A stretch of DNA of 8,001 bases from an uncultured Ruminococcus sp. (lineage in GTDB: Bacteria; Bacillota; Clostridia; Oscillospirales; Acutalibacteraceae). Below, piece by piece: positions 4,438 through 8,001 of the stretch. Position numbers and translations under genes: made by a program. The DNA is taken from assembly GCA_902772795.1 (NCBI GenBank), contig CACYBZ010000024.1:1-8001 (forward strand). Reading direction: 5' to 3'. The stretch's first letter is position 1, and every line of letters starts with the position of its first letter. The notes under the pieces were generated by a model. It was not told the DNA's origin. It did no database searches and worked only from the letters and a program-made list of their open reading frames with translations.

Positions 4438-7176
4438 TCAATGTACACCAATGTTTTTCCAGTTACTCAGATCAAATATATTATCCCGCACAGAATACCA
4501 TACACTTTCATGAAATTTGACACCATTGTTTCTCATCGGGTCATATTCATGTGACGTTATGACAAACTGCTCATGCGTATACTTTTCTTCATCACTGATG
4601 ACTTTACCCGTAAAAGGATTTACCGGATTGGAAAAAATATTTTTTATAGACAACGTGGGAATATCAGCATTTGTCATAAAATCATTAACCGTCTGTACTT
4701 TCCCTCGACTTTTAAAATCTTTCACCATCAGAAGCGGATTGTAAGAAAACACATTAGTATCTTCATCAAGTTTTAAATCAGAATAATCGGAATTATTTAC
4801 ACCAAAACTGGAAATACCATGGTCAGCAACCAAAATAATCCTTGTATTGTCATAAACATCATTTTCTTTCAGATAATCAAACCATTCGCTGAGTTCTATC
4901 ATGGTGGCCATATTGCAATGATAATCTGCCATCATCTTATCCGTAAGATGAATTTTCATTGTCATATAGTCAAATCTGTCTTCATGTTCACGGTCATATG
5001 CTGTATTATCCACCTCATCTTTGGGAATATAATCAGGGGTCTGCAACAGATTCGGTTCATGAGATGTATTATTCACCATCATCAGAAATGTATTATCGTC
5101 ATCGTTTGTAATATTTGTCAATTTATCCATATTGTCAAGCACACTGTACGCATCAAGAAACAACTTCGAATTTCCTTTTGATTTTGACATTCCCTCCAGG
5201 ATGTTCATATTGATAACTTTACCCGAAGAAGTATTATACATACCGTCATTATACAATACAGAATGTGTACACAACGGCAATACCTTACACAGAGAATAAC
5301 AAAAGAAATTACGTTCCAGATGCTCCTGCACACCCTCTGTATTTCCGTTAAACATTCCTTCTGTCGAAAAGGCAAAGATGTTGTCATCATAGTCGTAGAT
5401 ATCCAAATTAGAAATCGTTGTGTAGTTAGCATATGGCACGTCAGAAACCGTGACTTTATACTGATTTTTACTGAAAATATCCGGCAACATCTTTAATGCT
5501 TCATTATGTTTTTCTTTCAAGGACTGCGATGACCGCTGATTCATAGCATACGGTGTATACTCATAGCCACCGAAAACAGCAGGCGAAGCAAAATTGGTAT
5601 GTGTACCAAAAGAAAGCGTATTGGGATAATACACAAATCCATCAAATTTATTTTCCAATTCAGGCTTCTCATGAAAAATTCCCGGCACAAAACAGCCCTC
5701 TGCACGATCCAACATAAGAATAACAATATTTTTTCCCTTTTTACTCATAGGAATAACAGAATCCCCTGCCAGTTGTCTGGCATTGATAATTTTTATGGTT
5801 TTATCCACATCTTGATTAATAAGAAAGACATTTCCAACAAACATTCCTACAAAAACAATAATTCCTGTAAGACATATCCACCGAACCGAATTTTGCTTTT
5901 TTTCTACCCAAAACGCAAACAACAAACTGATAAAAAGAATCACAACACCATTGACCAGCAACTGCACCGTAGTAAATGAAGGCAATGTGTCGTACTTCAA
6001 TAAATAGGAAATATTGCCCAGACTATGACCGAAACACATATAATCAACAACAAATACACCACATAATACCCATGCAATTAATTCCATGATTTTTTTTATC
6101 AAGCTGTTACTCAATAAATAGAACACACCAAACCATACAACAAATGTTCCGAAAGACAACAAACCACAGTTCAGTACATACCAGAGAGGGTGAAATAATG
6201 TTTTTTTATCCACAAATTCACTCGGTGATGAACTGATGACAGACGATGGTATAAGAAAACCTGTCAGAACAACAATCAGTATCATACATAAAAAAAACAA
6301 TTTCCAATCCGGATTTTGAACAAAAAATCCGGGCATTTTCACTTTTACTTTTTTCCTAAAACCGTAAATACAAATGGGAAGCTGTAATAACAACAAAAAA
6401 ACTACTGCCGATATCATAGCAATTTTCTGACGATATACACATAAATATCCCACATAAAATGCTATCCCTGCTAGCGAAAAAAGCGTACAAAGAATTAACG
6501 GTGCCTGTTTTACTTTATAAAAAATATTTTTCAATAAAGAAAAAATATTGTTCAATGTCCAATAAAAGGTAAGTCCTGCTGGAGAATCGTACAGAAATAC
6601 AAGAAAAATCAGTGCCATGGCATATAACTGGATTTTGCTTTTCAAAGGAGCACCTTTTGTATAGATTTCACTGGAAATAATATTAATAACTGTCATTAAA
6701 ATGGGCAGCAGGTTGATACTTATGCCTGAAACAGTCAGTAAACCATCAGGTACGCCCAAATTCCTGATTGGTCCAAAAGAAACACCTTTTAAAAGTTCCA
6801 GCCCTGACAAAAACTGATAGGCAGATATAAAAAACGGAATTTCCAGAAAAAGAGGCAATGCCCCTCTTAAAGAGTGAAACGGACTGTAATGATTCTGACG
6901 ATAATAGGTCTGCAATATCATAAAACGTTCATTTCCGGAAAATGTTTTTTTGATATGCGTAACCCAACGTTGTAGTTTTTCTTCCGTTTTCCGCTCCTCA
7001 TTCTGTAACATATCGGCACGGTGATATAACGGCAATACCAGAAAATTCATCGATATACTTAATACAATAATTGATATTCCGCAACTGCCGAAACGGTATG
7101 ACAATGAAAAAATAACATCAAAAAGCAATTTTAATGGACCAATGAGTAAATTTCCCAAAGCGGTAAAAAAGTTCAT
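4438..7176 (-). CDS. YidC/Oxa1-like insertase domain fused to a membrane sulfatase/LtaS-type phosphotransferase
   Basis: The product has 912 residues. The ATG at 7176 follows AGGAGG by six bases; the in-frame extension upstream to 7293 is only a shadow of the preceding gene. Residues about 30-222 resemble YidC/Oxa1: helix 1 (33-51, ending VLPLYH), a charged cytoplasmic hairpin (52-103), then ALPLFLEIPFF (106-116) and later helices to 222. The conserved groove Arg is Asn44. Seven more helices lie near 227-247, 252-271, 292-311, 331-355, 362-382, 402-423 and 432-453. Positive residues in alternate loops put the C-terminal domain outside the cell. Residues 482-912 form an alkaline phosphatase/sulfatase-fold domain: metal-ligand Asp490 in LMLD, nucleophile candidates Thr525/Thr527 in SFGTHTNFASP (compare the GTxTAxSxP signature of EptA/MCR enzymes), His706 in NNTSHEPN, and Asp785-His786 in VADHG. 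Such domains move phosphoglycerol or phosphoethanolamine onto envelope polymers or lipids, or cleave sulfate or phosphate esters. The substrate is unknown. It sits in an operon with a dehydrogenase and a lipoprotein. Confidence 0.9.
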   Translation of the reverse strand: MNFFTALGNLLIGPLKLLFDVIFSLSYRFGSCGISIIVLSISMNFLVLPLYHRADMLQNEERKTEEKLQRWVTHIKKTFSGNERFMILQTYYRQNHYSPFHSLRGALPLFLEIPFFISAYQFLSGLELLKGVSFGPIRNLGVPDGLLTVSGISINLLPILMTVINIISSEIYTKGAPLKSKIQLYAMALIFLVFLYDSPAGLTFYWTLNNIFSLLKNIFYKVKQAPLILCTLFSLAGIAFYVGYLCVYRQKIAMISAVVFLLLLQLPICIYGFRKKVKVKMPGFFVQNPDWKLFFLCMILIVVLTGFLIPSSVISSSPSEFVDKKTLFHPLWYVLNCGLLSFGTFVVWFGVFYLLSNSLIKKIMELIAWVLCGVFVVDYMCFGHSLGNISYLLKYDTLPSFTTVQLLVNGVVILFISLLFAFWVEKKQNSVRWICLTGIIVFVGMFVGNVFLINQDVDKTIKIINARQLAGDSVIPMSKKGKNIVILMLDRAEGCFVPGIFHEKPELENKFDGFVYYPNTLSFGTHTNFASPAVFGGYEYTPYAMNQRSSQSLKEKHNEALKMLPDIFSKNQYKVTVSDVPYANYTTISNLDIYDYDDNIFAFSTEGMFNGNTEGVQEHLERNFFCYSLCKVLPLCTHSVLYNDGMYNTSSGKVINMNILEGMSKSKGNSKLFLDAYSVLDNMDKLTNITNDDDNTFLMMVNNTSHEPNLLQTPDYIPKDEVDNTAYDREHEDRFDYMTMKIHLTDKMMADYHCNMATMIELSEWFDYLKENDVYDNTRIILVADHGISSFGVNNSDYSDLKLDEDTNVFSYNPLLMVKDFKSRGKVQTVNDFMTNADIPTLSIKNIFSNPVNPFTGKVISDEEKYTHEQFVITSHEYDPMRNNGVKFHESVWYSVRDNIFDLSNWKNIGVH

Positions 7177-7193
7177 AATTTTCCTCCTGTTCT

Positions 7194-8001
7194 TTATGAT
7201 TTCTGCAATTTTCGGACAATCATTTCCGCACATTTTATACCGTCTATGCTTGCCGACATAATTCCTCCTGCATAGCCTGCACCTTCTCCGCAAGGATATA
7301 ATCCCTCAACAGCAATACTTTGCATATACTCATTCCTCAGAATACGTATCGGAGACGAACTTCTTGTTTCCACACCTGTCAGAACAGCATCACCATCTGA
7401 AAACCCTTTCAGTTTACGCTCAAAATCCAGAATTCCGCTTTTTAAAGCTGTACAAATATCCTCTGAAAAAAGCTGATTAAGGTCTGCCATCTCGGTTTTT
7501 GCGGTATAACTCGGAATAACCTCACCAAAACCGACTGTCTTTTTATTGTGGAAAAAATCGTCTGTTCTCTGCACGGGTGCTTTGTAAGAATAACCGCCCA
7601 ACGCAAACGCTTTTTCCTCCAGCTGTCTTTGAAATTCCACCCCTGCCAGAACATCTTCACTTTTAAAATCGTCCGTACTGATTCCGACCAGTAACGCACT
7701 GTTGGCATTGACTTCATCTCTGGCGAATCTGCTCATACCATTGGTGACAAGTCTGTTTTTTTCGCTTGACGCTCCCACAACTGTTCCTCCGGGACACATA
7801 CAGAACGTATAAACCCCTCTGCCATTATCAAGATGGGTGGATAATTTATAATCAGCAGATTGCAGATGTCCCTTATCAGCAAAACTGCCGTACTGTGAAC
7901 GGTTGATTTTTTCCTGAAGATGTTCAATTCTTACGCCAACAGAAAAGGGTTTCTGTTGCATGGGAATACCGATAGTTTTCAGCATAGCGAAAGTATCTCT
8001 G
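7194..8001 (-). CDS. FAD-dependent dehydrogenase, COG2509 type (5' end outside window)
   Basis: The frame is open from beyond 8001 to the TAA at 7194. The internal ATG at 7985 is not the true start: the preceding codons read RDTFA, matching the family's SARDTF-type motif. The visible 268 residues are the C-terminal part of an uncharacterised FAD-dependent dehydrogenase of the two-dinucleotide-binding-domain flavoprotein group. Counting from the Met at 7985, features include FSVGVRIEH (14-22), YTFCMCPGG (59-67, a Cys-containing motif typical of the family), TGVETRSSSPIRI (203-215), and the C-terminal FAD-contact signature GLYPCGEGAGYAGGI (228-242). Full-length members are usually about 460-540 residues, so roughly 40-50 percent is missing. 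It is the first visible gene of the minus-strand operon, 17 bases upstream of the YidC/sulfatase fusion. The physiological substrate of this family is not established, and no direct functional link to envelope chemistry can be read here. Confidence 0.92.
   Translation of the reverse strand, partial: RDTFAMLKTIGIPMQQKPFSVGVRIEHLQEKINRSQYGSFADKGHLQSADYKLSTHLDNGRGVYTFCMCPGGTVVGASSEKNRLVTNGMSRFARDEVNANSALLVGISTDDFKSEDVLAGVEFQRQLEEKAFALGGYSYKAPVQRTDDFFHNKKTVGFGEVIPSYTAKTEMADLNQLFSEDICTALKSGILDFERKLKGFSDGDAVLTGVETRSSSPIRILRNEYMQSIAVEGLYPCGEGAGYAGGIMSASIDGIKCAEMIVRKLQKS

Noticed and set aside
4421..4441. TTG start at 4441 for the lipoprotein, which would overlap the preceding stop codon.
   Set aside because: The ATG at 4420 has a well-placed AAAGGTGA site and begins a standard lipoprotein signal peptide. 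The extra seven residues add nothing.
4819..5181. Open plus-strand frames opposite the operon (for example 4819-5181 and 5599-5979).
   Set aside because: They lie antisense to clearly conserved coding sequence, have no ribosome sites and show no family resemblance.
7177..7293. In-frame 39-residue N-terminal extension of the YidC-sulfatase protein with several cysteines, resembling a zinc-binding segment.
   Set aside because: It overlaps the C-terminal coding part of the upstream flavoprotein gene in another frame, and a strong AGGAGG site sits six bases before the ATG at 7176. The cysteines are a frame-shadow effect.
7983..7985. ATG at 7985 as the start of the flavoprotein.
   Set aside because: Upstream codons remain open to the window edge and read RDTFA, a conserved family motif, so the true start lies outside.

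Overview
The window looks like chromosomal DNA from a low-GC, spore-forming Clostridia-type Firmicute. The clearest marker is a complete, canonical spoIIID gene, found only in endospore formers. Strong AGGAGG-type ribosome binding sites, a lipoprotein signal and compact palindromic repeats fit a Ruminococcus/Oscillospiraceae- or Lachnospiraceae-like host, but genus is inference. No rRNA, tRNA, CRISPR array, transposase or phage gene was seen.

Layout. Positions 1-1761 (minus) hold most of a membrane-bound NDP-sugar 4,6-dehydratase/epimerase of the FlaA1/CapD/WbpM family; its C-terminus lies outside the window. A 239-bp divergent intergenic region separates it from spoIIID (2001-2252, plus), which has a credible sigma-E-type promoter and a textbook terminator. 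Next comes a plus-strand gene (2481-3491) with its own extended -10 promoter and a hairpin-bearing leader. It encodes a seven-helix membrane protein resembling the membrane half of Clostridial YdcF proteins, without the DUF218 catalytic half. It ends at a strong terminator (3521-3554), followed by a cluster of four small palindromes (3589-3684).

The right half is a minus-strand operon read from beyond 8001 down to 3680: a COG2509-type FAD-dependent dehydrogenase (5' end outside), a 912-residue protein, and a lipoprotein of unknown family. Successive genes are separated by exactly 17 bases, each gap carrying a ribosome binding site.

The most interesting gene is the 912-residue protein. Its first ~220 residues are a YidC/Oxa1 insertase-like domain, followed by about seven more membrane helices and an extracellular sulfatase/LtaS/EptA-type phosphotransferase domain with its catalytic residues intact. 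The conserved Arg of the YidC groove is replaced by Asn. This suggests an insertase fold reused for envelope-polymer or glycolipid modification, perhaps with the neighbouring lipoprotein. Together with the sugar-nucleotide enzyme at the left edge, the window has a cell-envelope flavour, though the left and right parts are separate transcription units.
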